DNA of 64,000 nt from a bacterium (GCA_021372535.1 JAJFUH010000059.1:1-64000); one strand, 5' to 3'; positions 16,907-26,176 are shown, numbered from the stretch's first letter. The notes: generated by a model not told the origin, from the letters alone. Numbers and translations are program-made.

Positions 16907-19048
16907 ATGAAAAAATGCATTGTTATATGTGTACTGTTTTTCTTTTATACAGGCGACATTTATGCCGATCAATACTGGACATCATGGTGCATTCCTCCCG
17001 ACATACAATCGGTAGCCATAGAAGACAGCATTGTCTGGTGCGCGACAAGTGATGACGGTGTCATAAGCTACAATACCCATACGGGACAAAAACTGTATTA
17101 CAATGTCAATAATGGATTGGATAGTGATGTAATGTATAGTATGACCATAGATCATAATGGTCTTAAATGGTTTCAGACAAAAGACGGGCTTTCCCGTTTT
17201 GATGGTTCTCAATGGATCACTTTTCCCGGAGGAGGATTTTATGATATGGTGGTTGATCGGAATAATTATGTCTGGGCAATAAGAACAAAAGGTATATATA
17301 AAATATCAAACTCTGATATTGAAAAAGTTATAGAAGGTGTAACCGGACAATATATTTATCTTGAGATTTCCCCATCGGACATTCTCTGGGTTGCAGGTTA
17401 TACAAAGATTTATCGAGTTATTGATCCGGATATTTCCGAAATAAATATTCATGAAATACTACTGGGAAGTTTTAGTGATCATATAAAAGACATTTCGGTC
17501 GACGGGAAAACGGAACTGCTCTGGTATACATGCACTTCATCGGTCTATTCATTCGATAATGCGACAGGAACGGAAACGCTGGAGCTTGATGATACGGTAC
17601 CGGATTATGCGGGATATACCAGGATAGATATTGATTCTGCCGGGAATATCTGGCTGGCAGGTTCATCGTATATCGCACTGTACCGTGATGGAATACTGAC
17701 GAACTATTCCAGTGTTTTTTTTGATGACTGTACAATCAATGATATAGCCGGCGACGGTAAAGGAAATGTATGGATATCGACAACGAGAGGTTTGATACGA
17801 TTTGATGGTCAACATTTTGAGGCTATATTTGACGAATCGGAACTCTATCAAAATAGTGTGAGATCGATTGTTATTGACAATAATGACACTGTCTGGTGTT
17901 CACATAATGAATTTTCATCGACTCCTTTATCCTGTTATGTAGATGATACATGGAAGACCGGTCCGAAAGGAATGCATGATCTGCTTGCTGTTGACGATCA
18001 AAATAACCTTTGGGGGTCTTATGGAGGATCTCTGTATGTTTATGATGGTAATGATATAACTCAACGGAGCATCCGAGTTCCTCTTCCCGGTTATTTGTGT
18101 GACACGACATCGCCTGGAAGCATCGTCGATATCCTTTTTGAAGATAATAATGTTGTCTGGATAGCATCCTCAAGCAATTCTATGGACGATTGTACGACAG
18201 CCGGCGTATTCACCTATGATGGCGAAACAGTCGTACCGCAGCTTCTGGGAATTTTTTCCTGTATCGCAATGGATTCAAAAAAGAATACGTGGTGTGGAAC
18301 GTTTTACGATGGTTTATACAGGTATGATGGTAATGAATGGGTTCATTATACCAATTCGAACGGTTTACCGGGTAACGAAATCTGGGATGTCGAGATCGAC
18401 AGTAACGATGTGGTCTGGTTCACGATATTTTATGGTCAAATCGATGTCGGATATCATACGCTGGGAAATTTTGACAATAATACAATTACAGTATATACTG
18501 CTAATAATAGCGGACTGCCGGATGCGATGATTTACACCATAGCCATCGACCACAACAACACTAAGTGGTTGGGCACCGACGCCGGTGTCTGCCGTTTCGA
18601 TGGCGAAACATGGACAACCTTCAACGCCGAAAATAGCGGCCTCTGCGACAACAAGGTCAATTGTATCGCGGTCGAGAAGAACAATACCATCTGGTTCGGC
18701 ACCGACCACGGTGTTTTGCGCTACACTGGAGAAGTGATCAAATCTTCCGATGTCAACGAATCGAATCCGGAAGCTTTTCCTGTTATCCGTTCCTTCCCCA
18801 ACCCTTTCAACCCCTCGACCACCATCGAGTTCACCCTGCCGGAAGCCGGAGCTGCGTCTCTCATCATTTACAACATTGCCGGGCAGAAGGTACGTGTTCT
18901 CTTGTCGGAGCCCCTGACTGCGGGTCATCACACCGCCGTATGGGACGGCAGGAACGGCAACGATTTACCAGTCTCAGCGGGCATCTACTTCGCCCGGCTG
19001 ACCTGCGGCGGGCGGACGGCAACGGGGAAGATGGTGATGGTGAAATGA
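16907..19048 (+). CDS. Secreted two-component-regulator-propeller protein with FlgD/T9SS sorting domain
   Basis: A 713-aa exported protein. Signal peptide MKKCIVICVLFFFYTGDIYA; then about a dozen Reg_prop-like propeller repeats (pattern DxxGxxWxxTxxGLxRFDGxxW), as in LQGLTTENSGL-type sensor domains; then a FlgD-like C-terminal domain starting FPNPFNPSTTIEFTLPEAG and ending GKMVMVK, used as a type IX secretion signal in FCB bacteria. GAGGTG precedes the ATG. No kinase is attached, so it is probably a surface-binding or carbohydrate-sensing protein. The first ~1.6 kb is AT-rich while the last ~500 bp (from about 18540) is markedly GC-richer, suggesting a mosaic. Confidence 0.87.
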   Translation: MKKCIVICVLFFFYTGDIYADQYWTSWCIPPDIQSVAIEDSIVWCATSDDGVISYNTHTGQKLYYNVNNGLDSDVMYSMTIDHNGLKWFQTKDGLSRFDGSQWITFPGGGFYDMVVDRNNYVWAIRTKGIYKISNSDIEKVIEGVTGQYIYLEISPSDILWVAGYTKIYRVIDPDISEINIHEILLGSFSDHIKDISVDGKTELLWYTCTSSVYSFDNATGTETLELDDTVPDYAGYTRIDIDSAGNIWLAGSSYIALYRDGILTNYSSVFFDDCTINDIAGDGKGNVWISTTRGLIRFDGQHFEAIFDESELYQNSVRSIVIDNNDTVWCSHNEFSSTPLSCYVDDTWKTGPKGMHDLLAVDDQNNLWGSYGGSLYVYDGNDITQRSIRVPLPGYLCDTTSPGSIVDILFEDNNVVWIASSSNSMDDCTTAGVFTYDGETVVPQLLGIFSCIAMDSKKNTWCGTFYDGLYRYDGNEWVHYTNSNGLPGNEIWDVEIDSNDVVWFTIFYGQIDVGYHTLGNFDNNTITVYTANNSGLPDAMIYTIAIDHNNTKWLGTDAGVCRFDGETWTTFNAENSGLCDNKVNCIAVEKNNTIWFGTDHGVLRYTGEVIKSSDVNESNPEAFPVIRSFPNPFNPSTTIEFTLPEAGAASLIIYNIAGQKVRVLLSEPLTAGHHTAVWDGRNGNDLPVSAGIYFARLTCGGRTATGKMVMVK

Positions 19049-19150
19049 AACCGGGATATTCACTTAATCACGTAAACGTCTTTTTCAAATTATCATGAAA
19101 AACCGTTTAATGGATATTTCATAAAAGATTACCCTGAAAAATAGAGAAGA

Positions 19151-19197
19151 TTTTTTTATCCGCGTAAATCCGCGTTCCATTATATTTTCATGAACGA
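19151..19197. repeat. Dispersed repeat R2, partial copy c
   Basis: tttttttatccgcgtaaatc followed by cgcgttccattatattttca resembles the 3' half of the R2 repeats at 11008-11136 and 26177-26298. The AT-rich 5' block is missing. Confidence 0.6.
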
Positions 19198-19216
19198 GAC
19201 AGAATGAATATCGATA

Positions 19217-19852
19217 TCACTCACTTGTTTTCATGTGACGCTCAAAACCGGTGAACTGGCCGAACCGGAATGTCAGTTTTCCCGAAAACCCGCCGATATC
19301 GGAAGCGTCGAGCCCTATGATATCCATTCCCGCAATGACACGGTAGGATGCTCCGGCGCTCAATCTGAACCATTTCGTCACATTCACCGTACCCTCGATG
19401 CCGGGCTCGAATACAAAAAAGCTGTCCGATACCTTGAATGAGTCGTCGTCTTTATCGCAGTAGCTCACATTTCCGCTGCCGATGAGCGAGTATACGGAGC
19501 AGTGGGTAAGTTGTTTCGGTCTGAAATCATACTCGAATATAAAACCGCCGTAGTCAAAATCGAGTTTCAGGTCCCTTCCGGGATATGCGCTGCGGGCTTT
19601 CGACGGCGCTTTCGGCTCGGTAACGAGGCCCCATCCGCCGCCGCCCACGTTAAATGAATTATTGATTATTATTCCGCCGCGGCCGCCGACCAGCAATTCC
19701 GCGTTTCCGTTAATCGATGTGACACTTACTCCGGGACCTCCCCAGAAACCGTTGAGCTCGAAGTCGCCAGAGTTTTTGAACAGCGTCTCTTCATCTCCGT
19801 ATGAGTCAGCTGCTCCGAAGACAAGCAGCACCAGAATAATCAGCCTTTTCAT
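19217..19852 (-). CDS. Outer-membrane beta-barrel-like protein, paralogue 1
   Basis: A 211-aa exported protein: signal MKRLIILVLLVFGAADSYG, then glycine-rich strands (LLVGGRGGIIINNSFNVGGGGWG, FDYGGFIFEYDFRPKQLTHCSVYSLIGSG, GTVNVTKWFRLSAGASYRV). Paralogous to 23047-23685 and 23719-24318; the same blocks occur in the same order. It differs by an extra C-terminal tail after LTFRFGQF. No enzymatic residues are apparent, and the barrel fold is inferred from strand pattern and terminal Phe. The family is otherwise unknown to me. Confidence 0.7.
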   Translation of the reverse strand: MKRLIILVLLVFGAADSYGDEETLFKNSGDFELNGFWGGPGVSVTSINGNAELLVGGRGGIIINNSFNVGGGGWGLVTEPKAPSKARSAYPGRDLKLDFDYGGFIFEYDFRPKQLTHCSVYSLIGSGNVSYCDKDDDSFKVSDSFFVFEPGIEGTVNVTKWFRLSAGASYRVIAGMDIIGLDASDIGGFSGKLTFRFGQFTGFERHMKTSE

Positions 19853-19986
19853 AGTGTACTCCGTAACCTTATTTAACCGTTATATGATATCCCGTTGAAA
19901 TTCAATAAACCTCTACTCCCGGCCTCTCACACGCAAACTGGACAGGTGGAACACGAGGTATACCTGCCCGAGCGGTCCCGAACAGC

Positions 19987-22272
19987 TCATTCACCTGAAA
20001 AACTTTCAAAAATCACGGCCTTGTACCGCTGATAGACATATGATACCGCAAGCAGAATAATCCCAAGCCCGATGAATGAGAAGATGCGGTACAGCGAATC
20101 GAGAAACGACAGATCGTAGATAAATATTTTCAGAATCGTTATCCCAAAAAGCACGATCGCAACCATACGAACTTTCTGTATCCGCCGCCACATCCCGGCG
20201 CCCATCAGGAGTATCGAATAGATCAGCCAGACACCGGAGAGAGATAGTTGCTTGAGGTTTTGCAGACGGGTAATCTCGCCCTGCAGGACGGCAACGCCAG
20301 ATTGTTTCGCAAAAACAATCGATCTGGTGAAACTATCTTTCGTTTCCCCGGTAATCAGGGCAAAAACAAGTAATACGAGCGCGATCCGAAGGTACATGCC
20401 TGTTTCCTTACGCCATCGATAATCGGGCATGATGGTTTTTACCCATCTTGTCTGGAGATATACACCCGCAATGAGAACCGCCAGGACCCCGGTACGAACA
20501 TTCAGCGCAAACCTGAAATCTTCAATCGGCACGAATGTCATGAGCCCCAGGGTCACTGCGAATGCGACAGCCAGCAGAAGGGAACCCCAACCGCATCTGA
20601 GAACCGGCCTGACATCCATCCTCAAAGCCGGCCATACCATGATAAAAGAATAAACAGCCCAGCCCAGCGCTATCATCAGAAGAATCCTGTACACTGCCTG
20701 TCCGGCGAACAGATCGTATGTTTCAACGGTACACAGCACAAAAAGAATGATACTCCACCAGTAGTGCAGCGCCTGCCGTACCTTTGTTAAGAAGTCCTCT
20801 TTCAGGCGCCGTAACGGCAGCACGCTGAAGCCGATGGATGCCGCAAGTACCGCGAACGCAAGCGCCCGTATGTTGAAGAGAAACCTGATCCCCTCGACCG
20901 GTTTGTACCTCGCCACAGAATCGGGGAACTGGGTAACAAACAGACTGATGGTGGCAAGTACAAACAGTCCAATCGCCGCTCTCCATACATATCGCAGGTT
21001 TCCGGAGCAGCCATACCAGACCAGCGCCAGCCCCTCGATCGACCAGACGGTGACTCGCAAGAAGCCTGACAACCGAATACCCGTCGCGATGATCAGCAGC
21101 GCACCCGCCGTAAGTGCATACCGGTTGCGTATCCCTTCGTCAACGACATGACGGCGTTGTGACCATTGCAATGTCAGGAAATACACGACACCGATCAAGA
21201 GTGTTACCGGAGCCATCCATGCATGGTGGTCAGGATTGATGACAGCATACAGTGCCCAGTAGTAAAAAACCGCATTCAAGGCAGAAACTGTTTGCCTGAG
21301 CCGGGGAAACGAAGTAACAGGCTTGATAATTCCCGATATATCAAGCACATAAAACAATCCCCAGAAAAGAGTCGTAAATAAAATCGCCACGGGGAAATTG
21401 TCAACTTTATAATAATTGCCGTACCACAGGCCATATGTTATGTAGGTAGCCCCAAGCGTGAGCAGCTCGAGTATCGCCCAGGTTGTTTTTTTCATCTGTA
21501 CCGCGATCAGACCGATATCGAGAAGAACGATGTAAGTAAAAAGCCCGACCTCGTTGACCACTCCGGTGCTGAGGAGAAACGGGGTGAGGAAACCGCCGAA
21601 CCAGCCGAGCAGTGACACGGCAAACGAATCATATCGGATAGCCTGCTGGAACGCGGTGATTGTCACCACCGACATCAGTACGAACGCAACGGTTTGGGGA
21701 ACCAGATGATAAAAATTAAACGAGGCGTACACCGAGAGATAAAGAATCGGTATTCCCGCGCCAATGAGTCCTTGCGCGAAAATGGAGAGCCCCTTCCTGT
21801 GGAAACGTGAGCCGCCATACAGCAGTGCGGTACCGGCGACCGCCCCGACGATCACCCGCATCGTCTCGTTGATCCAGTTGTTATCAAACGCATATTTCAG
21901 GAAAAATCCGATCCCGATGATAAGGGCGAGGGCGCCGATGCGATTCAGCAGTTTCCCGCCGATGAGGGCTTCCCACTCTTCACGGGTTCGGGAAGGACGG
22001 GATGGTTTGACCGGTTTGTGCGGAGTGGCTTCCCGTATGCCGCTGACAATGGCCTTTTGTTCCCGTGGAAGAGCAGTCTGCGATTGCGCTGCCTCACGGG
22101 TCCGTTCCAGAAAAACCGGTGCGGAATACTTTTCGTGCGCCATCGTTTCGCCAATACGTTCATTGCGCGCTAACGTCTCGTTCACCTGGGTGAGCGTTTT
22201 CCGGAGTTCTTCCACAACGCTCTCAAGCTGCTCGATCCGATCAGACAATGATCTTTCGTCATGCTTATCCAT
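19987..22272 (-). CDS. DUF2339 multi-spanning membrane protein
   Basis: A 761-aa integral membrane protein. The N-terminal ~80 residues are a charged coiled coil (LSDRIEQLESVVEELRKTLTQVNETLARN), then a linker and more than 20 predicted helices starting at KLLNRIGALALIIGIGFFLKYAFDNNWI, the defining DUF2339 block. The family function is unknown. An AAxG-free pore or transport signature is not visible. It is followed downstream of a small spacer by the paralogue at 19852 and preceded by the exported protein at 22310. Length fits the family. Confidence 0.88.
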   Translation of the reverse strand: MDKHDERSLSDRIEQLESVVEELRKTLTQVNETLARNERIGETMAHEKYSAPVFLERTREAAQSQTALPREQKAIVSGIREATPHKPVKPSRPSRTREEWEALIGGKLLNRIGALALIIGIGFFLKYAFDNNWINETMRVIVGAVAGTALLYGGSRFHRKGLSIFAQGLIGAGIPILYLSVYASFNFYHLVPQTVAFVLMSVVTITAFQQAIRYDSFAVSLLGWFGGFLTPFLLSTGVVNEVGLFTYIVLLDIGLIAVQMKKTTWAILELLTLGATYITYGLWYGNYYKVDNFPVAILFTTLFWGLFYVLDISGIIKPVTSFPRLRQTVSALNAVFYYWALYAVINPDHHAWMAPVTLLIGVVYFLTLQWSQRRHVVDEGIRNRYALTAGALLIIATGIRLSGFLRVTVWSIEGLALVWYGCSGNLRYVWRAAIGLFVLATISLFVTQFPDSVARYKPVEGIRFLFNIRALAFAVLAASIGFSVLPLRRLKEDFLTKVRQALHYWWSIILFVLCTVETYDLFAGQAVYRILLMIALGWAVYSFIMVWPALRMDVRPVLRCGWGSLLLAVAFAVTLGLMTFVPIEDFRFALNVRTGVLAVLIAGVYLQTRWVKTIMPDYRWRKETGMYLRIALVLLVFALITGETKDSFTRSIVFAKQSGVAVLQGEITRLQNLKQLSLSGVWLIYSILLMGAGMWRRIQKVRMVAIVLFGITILKIFIYDLSFLDSLYRIFSFIGLGIILLAVSYVYQRYKAVIFESFSGE

Positions 22273-22309
22273 TTCACCGTCCTCCTCTGAATCACTTCGC
22301 TTCAGTCAT

Positions 22310-22864
22310 TCAATCGTAGGGATTGAGTAACTGATAGACGGAAACCGGTTCCGGATTTTTTTTGAGGCTCTCTTCGATCATCTTTCTGGTCGCATCGTCC
22401 GGATGAAAGAGTTCCGCCAATGGGAGGGTCAGATCGATCAGTTCGATCCCGGAACTGTTATACTGAATCTCCCATTTGGATACAATCATCGACACACCCG
22501 CCTTTTGCGCGATCGCCGGAAGCTGGTCGTTGATGGTCGTCATGATGTTCGGGACAGACAAATTTCCGAACACTTGCTGGTGCATAAGATTCTGCAACGC
22601 CGTTCCCTGCGATTCGAGTTCCTTGACTTTTTTTTCGTCCTTGGCTTCCCGTGCTTTCTGTAATTCTTCAGCCAGTTTACCCTGTAACTCCCGTATGGTT
22701 TTCACATTGCCCGAACGATAAAAGGCCAATGCGACAAAACGCGAGTCGTATGTACCGATACGGAGTTTTGCCGGCGGTTCGGCTGCCGAGACCGAACCGT
22801 GTAAAAGCAGGATTCCCGTCAGAAGGGTGACCCATGAACGTGTTGTCTGTAAAATGGTAGACAT
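22310..22864 (-). CDS. Exported protein of unknown function with a charged helical segment
   Basis: A 184-aa protein with signal peptide (TRSWVTLLTGILLLHGSVSAAE). After cleavage it has GTYDSRFVALAFYRS, a charged helix (LQGKLAEELQKAREAKDEKKVKELES) and then a C-terminal region. The helix recalls periplasmic OmpH/Skp-type proteins but is too short for a firm call. The start at 22864 follows GGGGAG; a frame upstream to 22885 adds seven unlikely residues. It is 37 bp from the DUF2339 gene and probably co-transcribed with it. Confidence 0.65.
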   Translation of the reverse strand: MSTILQTTRSWVTLLTGILLLHGSVSAAEPPAKLRIGTYDSRFVALAFYRSGNVKTIRELQGKLAEELQKAREAKDEKKVKELESQGTALQNLMHQQVFGNLSVPNIMTTINDQLPAIAQKAGVSMIVSKWEIQYNSSGIELIDLTLPLAELFHPDDATRKMIEESLKKNPEPVSVYQLLNPYD

Positions 22865-22929
22865 GTCGATTCTCCCCTGAAACATCTCTCGTTTAAAACA
22901 TGGTTAAAAAACACCGCATATCTTAATAC

Positions 22930-22980
22930 AGGCTGTCAAGGGTTTGTAAACGGCCATTTTGAACCATCCCTTGACAGCCT
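22930..22980. terminator. Inverted repeat with 13-bp perfect stem
   Basis: aggctgtcaaggg (22930-22942) pairs perfectly with cccttgacagcct (22968-22980) around a 25-nt loop. A T-run follows on the plus strand only, where no gene reads in, so the terminator role for the minus-strand gene at 23047 is uncertain. The right arm also supplies ttgaca-like sequence. Confidence 0.45.
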
Positions 22981-23046
22981 TTTTCCATACGTGCGAATGC
23001 ATTACCGTATTATGACCATTATCAGACAGGTAATGCCGGTCCTTGT

Positions 23047-23685
23047 TTAAAACACACCGAACCGGAATGTCAGCGAACCCGCAAGACCCTGAAGATCGGA
23101 GGTTTCGAGACCCTTAACATCGAGACCGCCGATAACACGGTAGGATACTCCTGCGCTTATACGGAAATACTTTGTCACATTCACCGTACCCTCGACAGCA
23201 GGCTCGAACACGAAGAATCCGTCGGATTCTTCCAATCCACTATCATGATCGTCGTCATCATCATCGATATCGAAGTAGCCGATTCCACCGCCGCCGACAA
23301 GCGTGGAAATCGAAGCATGGACAAGTTTCTGAGGCATAAAGACATATTCCAGTTGAAGACCGCCGTAACCCATACCAATTCTCATGTCTCTGAGTTCCCC
23401 GGTGACATCATCTTCGGCTATCCGGGCTACCTTGGGGGCTTTGGGAATGGTTACAAGACCGTAGCCTGCGGCGCCGATTGAAAAGGAATGGTTGATGATC
23501 CAGCCGCCGCGACCGCCAACAAGCAGCTCGGTTTTCCCGTTAATCGGAGTGACCTTGAAATCGGGACTGATGAATCCTCCGGGCACAAAGTTGCCGGAAT
23601 AACCCGAAAAAAGCGTTTCTTCCTCCTCAGCAAAAACAGGCGCCGCCAGAACTGCCAGCATCATAAATAAGATCATGATTCTCAT
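23047..23685 (-). CDS. Outer-membrane beta-barrel-like protein, paralogue 2
   Basis: A 212-aa member of the same paralogous family as 19217-19852 and 23719-24318: signal MRIMILFMMLAVLAAPVFA, ELLVGGRGGWIINHSFSIGAAGYG, MGYGGLQLEYVFMPQKLVHASI, GTVNVTKYFRISAGVSYRV, and a terminal TFRFGVF ending in Phe. An acidic stretch (DIDDDDDDHDSG, residues ~125-136) interrupts the middle; it could be a loop or a metal-binding insertion. It lies 34 bp downstream of the next paralogue and is probably in one operon with it. Confidence 0.72.
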   Translation of the reverse strand: MRIMILFMMLAVLAAPVFAEEEETLFSGYSGNFVPGGFISPDFKVTPINGKTELLVGGRGGWIINHSFSIGAAGYGLVTIPKAPKVARIAEDDVTGELRDMRIGMGYGGLQLEYVFMPQKLVHASISTLVGGGGIGYFDIDDDDDDHDSGLEESDGFFVFEPAVEGTVNVTKYFRISAGVSYRVIGGLDVKGLETSDLQGLAGSLTFRFGVF

Positions 23686-23718
23686 AGCATACTCCTTATG
23701 TTTTCAAATATGAATCCA

Positions 23719-24318
23719 TTAGAATTTTCCGAAACGGAAGGTCAATGACCCGGCGAGTCCGCTTACATCGGAATCTTTCAGGCCGGCCAGATCGAGTCCC
23801 GAAACCAGCCGGTATGACACACCCGTACTGATCCTGAACCACTTGGTCACATTGAGGGTCCCGTTAAACGCCGGCTCGAAAACAAATACCGCATCGGCTC
23901 TGTCAAAATTGTCTGTCGTATCGGTGTTCACATAGTAATTAACTCCTCCTCCTCCGATGAGTGTATATACTGAACAATGAATAAGCTTGTTCGGTCTGAA
24001 GATATATTCCATTTCCACACCACCATACCCGAAACCCGTTTTAAGCTCGTTCTCTCCGTATACATCAATGGCTGCACCGGGAGCATCGGGTTCCGATGTT
24101 AGACCGTATCCGCCGCCGCCGAGAATAAACGAATGATTGATTATCCATCCGCCGCGTCCGCCGGTCATCCATTCCACTTTCCCGTTAAACGAAGTGACTT
24201 TGACAACAGGTCCACCGAAGCCGCCGTGAACCACATTACCCTTAATGAGCGTCTCTTCCTGGGCTCTTACGGTTGACGATGCGAACATCAGCAGAAAGCA
24301 TAAAGCCAATGTTTTCAT
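23719..24318 (-). CDS. Outer-membrane beta-barrel-like protein, paralogue 3
   Basis: A 199-aa paralogue of the two proteins above: signal MKTLALCFLLMFASSTVRA, ETLIKGNVVHGGFGGP, MTGGRGGWIINHSFILGGGGYG, and a terminal TFRFGKF. The ATG at 24318 has AAGGAG 9 nt upstream; a frame extends to 24345 without a signal peptide, so the shorter form is preferred. It is the first gene of a two-gene operon with the previous paralogue. Confidence 0.72.
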   Translation of the reverse strand: MKTLALCFLLMFASSTVRAQEETLIKGNVVHGGFGGPVVKVTSFNGKVEWMTGGRGGWIINHSFILGGGGYGLTSEPDAPGAAIDVYGENELKTGFGYGGVEMEYIFRPNKLIHCSVYTLIGGGGVNYYVNTDTTDNFDRADAVFVFEPAFNGTLNVTKWFRISTGVSYRLVSGLDLAGLKDSDVSGLAGSLTFRFGKF

Positions 24319-24345
24319 AACTGACTCCTTATGGTAACGTAACAC

Positions 24346-24488
24346 AATGAAGGTTTGTATCCGGAAAATCCGTTTCGGTTATGGTGCATCATCATCGAAC
24401 CTGCCGGCGCCGATGATGTCACCGTGATAATCGGTCACAATGAATACTTACTCTTCATCCACTATTTAAAACCCTGAAAAATATGTTA
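24346..24488. other. Upstream region of the paralogue pair
   Basis: Non-coding DNA between the MITE-like element and the paralogue operon. A weak inverted arrangement (cggcgccg near 24402-24409) is visible. No defined promoter was called. Confidence 0.3.
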
Positions 24489-24498
24489 AAAGTATTAT

Positions 24499-24708
24499 CC
24501 GGTTATCCAGTAAAATCAGCTGACATGATTGATCCCCCTCGGCTTCGCCGTCTCCCCCTTATAAAAGAAAGGGGGACGAAAGTGCCCCAAAAGCCATTCC
24601 CCCCTTAAAAAGGGGGGATGCCGCAGGCAGGGGGGATCACATACTATCGGAAGAAATTATCAATTCTGATTAAAAAGGTTTCCTATGCTTATCAAACTGG
24701 ATAACCGG
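24499..24708. mobile_element. MITE-like element 1 with 13-bp TIRs and 10-bp target duplication
   Basis: The 210-bp unit starts ccggttatccagt (24499-24511) and ends with its exact reverse complement actggataaccgg (24696-24708). Both sides carry the same 10 bp, aaagtattat (24489-24498 and 24709-24718), the mark of a target-site duplication. It has no gene. A second palindromic repeat (gatccccct...gggggatc, about 24531-24638) sits inside it. It is a non-autonomous transposon whose transposase is not in this window. Confidence 0.8.
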
Positions 24709-24906
24709 AAAGTATTATAAGCATTGCAGCCCGACAGCACTAAAAACGGCCAGGCGCGAAAGTCCGGGCTCCGAACCGAAAAATCATGGGGAAATTCCCC
24801 TTACAGCGCAAGAAGCCGGTATTATGTTATTATATATATAGTACATGTATAAACAGTATGGGCGCATGAATGTCTTCCTTATGCAGTATTTCACGGTACT
24901 TTTTAT

Positions 24907-25386
24907 TTATTCCTGGGTATAATGCAGTTGTTTCCGTATTCTTTCCAGTATCTTGGTGAGATGAACAAACTCGTTGCTGGACAGAACAGATGTTATTTCG
25001 TTGACGCGTTTAAAATAAATCTTCTCTGCGTTCGCCAGAAGCTGACGGCCTTCGTCGGTCATCTGAACAAGGTTGACCCGACGGTCATCGCCGTCCGGAA
25101 TTCTTTTAACCATTCCAGCCTGTTCCATACGGTCGATAAGCCCGGTTATGTTCGAACGGTTCACGAGAAGCATGCTTCCCAGTTTTGTCTGGTTCAGCAT
25201 CCCGTTTTCCGACTGATCCTTCAGGAGAAGAAGCACATTGAACTGCGCTTCCGTCAGACCGTACGGACGCAGAAGCTGCTGCCCTTCCTTGACAAGGAGT
25301 GATGCGGTCAGTATAACGGTCAGAAGCGTTTCATGGCCCTGGCTTTTAAACGGTTTCAGGAGCCCGATTTCATCATGTAAACTCAT
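24907..25386 (-). CDS. MarR-family transcriptional regulator
   Basis: A 159-aa winged helix-turn-helix regulator: LTEAQFNVLLLLKDQS, recognition helix VNRSNITGLIDRMEQAGMV, wing KRIPDGDDRRVNLVQMTDEGRQLL, then a dimerisation helix. The start at 25386 (MSLHDEIG) has GGAGG 9 nt upstream; two extra residues need a TTG start. Its nearest promoter is well formed. The gene stands alone in repeat-rich DNA, so its target is not evident; MarR members usually regulate efflux, stress or aromatic metabolism, and autoregulation is plausible. Confidence 0.92.
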   Translation of the reverse strand: MSLHDEIGLLKPFKSQGHETLLTVILTASLLVKEGQQLLRPYGLTEAQFNVLLLLKDQSENGMLNQTKLGSMLLVNRSNITGLIDRMEQAGMVKRIPDGDDRRVNLVQMTDEGRQLLANAEKIYFKRVNEITSVLSSNEFVHLTKILERIRKQLHYTQE

Positions 25387-25420
25387 TATCAATTACCTCC
25401 GCTTTATTCATCACACGTAT

Positions 25421-25449
25421 ACAATACATATTAAAATTAAAAATGTCAA
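25421..25449 (-). promoter_or_regulatory. Promoter of the MarR gene
   Basis: On the minus strand a perfect -35 ttgaca (25444-25449) and -10 tattgt (25421-25426) are 17 bp apart, about 35 nt before the start codon. Nearby tatac-rich sequence could hold an operator. The match is strong for a sigma-70-type promoter; no transcript data are available. Confidence 0.7.
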
Positions 25450-25705
25450 GAAAAATTATATATGAAACATACATTTTTTTGTTCTCCTCAATCCGGTTCT
25501 TGATTATTGCCGTATTTTTATGTATGCTGAGTGTACATATTGCGCGATATCCACGCAATTTAATTTGGTTTTATCTGAAAATATAAATTCCCAATTTCAC
25601 CACGGAGACCTGGAGAGCACGGAGAAAAGCTCAATATTTATTTGAAAATATAGGGTATCTCTATTTATCGTGTAAAATTTTAAAAATCATTCTTGTTTAT
25701 ACAAC

Positions 25706-25821
25706 AGCCCCCAAACCCTCAATCCCTTTCCCCCTGAAGGGGGCAAGGGAAGTCGTTGCAACTCCGGTAGTTACCTGCCCCCGGAACGGGGGAAGGTGTC
25801 ACGAAGTGACGGAAGGGGGCT
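25706..25821. repeat. Dispersed repeat R4, copy a
   Basis: Starts agcccccaaaccctcaatcc and ends ggaagggggct with internal gaaggtgtcacgaagtgacg, itself palindromic. A close copy is at 34451-34567, a related one at 30982-31097. The outer ends are inverted (agccccc and gggggct). Confidence 0.7.
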
Positions 25822-25976
25822 TTGAGAAAAAACGTAACTTTTTTATAATTCGCTCCCCTATAAGGTATTATTAGAGGAGCCATATATTTTTATCTTTCGT
25901 TGTGACCATCAATGGACATGAGGTTTATTCATAGGAATATTTCACCATAAAGACACAAATAAAGAAAATAGATTAT

Positions 25977-26174
25977 CCGGTTATTCAATCAGTACATAAA
26001 ACTTACGAATGAGATGTTTTTAGATGTTAAAGTGTCATTCCCGTGAAAACGGGAATCCATAATTTGATGCTCATGACAGAACGATGTTAATACTGGATTC
26101 CCAATTCACTTCGTTCTTGGGAATGACAATACTCGTACAATAAACAAGTGATTATGAACTAATTGAATAACCAG
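25977..26174. mobile_element. MITE-like element 2, diverged TIRs
   Basis: Starts ccggttattcaat (25977-25989) and ends attgaataaccag (26162-26174), matching as inverted repeats at 12 of 13 positions. The termini agree with element 1 at 11 of 13. The target duplication is not clear. The interior is unrelated to element 1 and holds another common palindromic repeat (gtcattccc...gggaatgac, about 26034-26127). So the same ends carry different cargo. Confidence 0.6.
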
Positions 26175-26176
26175 AT

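Noticed and set aside
22930-22980. CRISPR-like or riboswitch interpretation of the perfect inverted repeat
   Set aside because: A single 13-bp stem with no spacer repeats and no known aptamer features; kept only as a hairpin.
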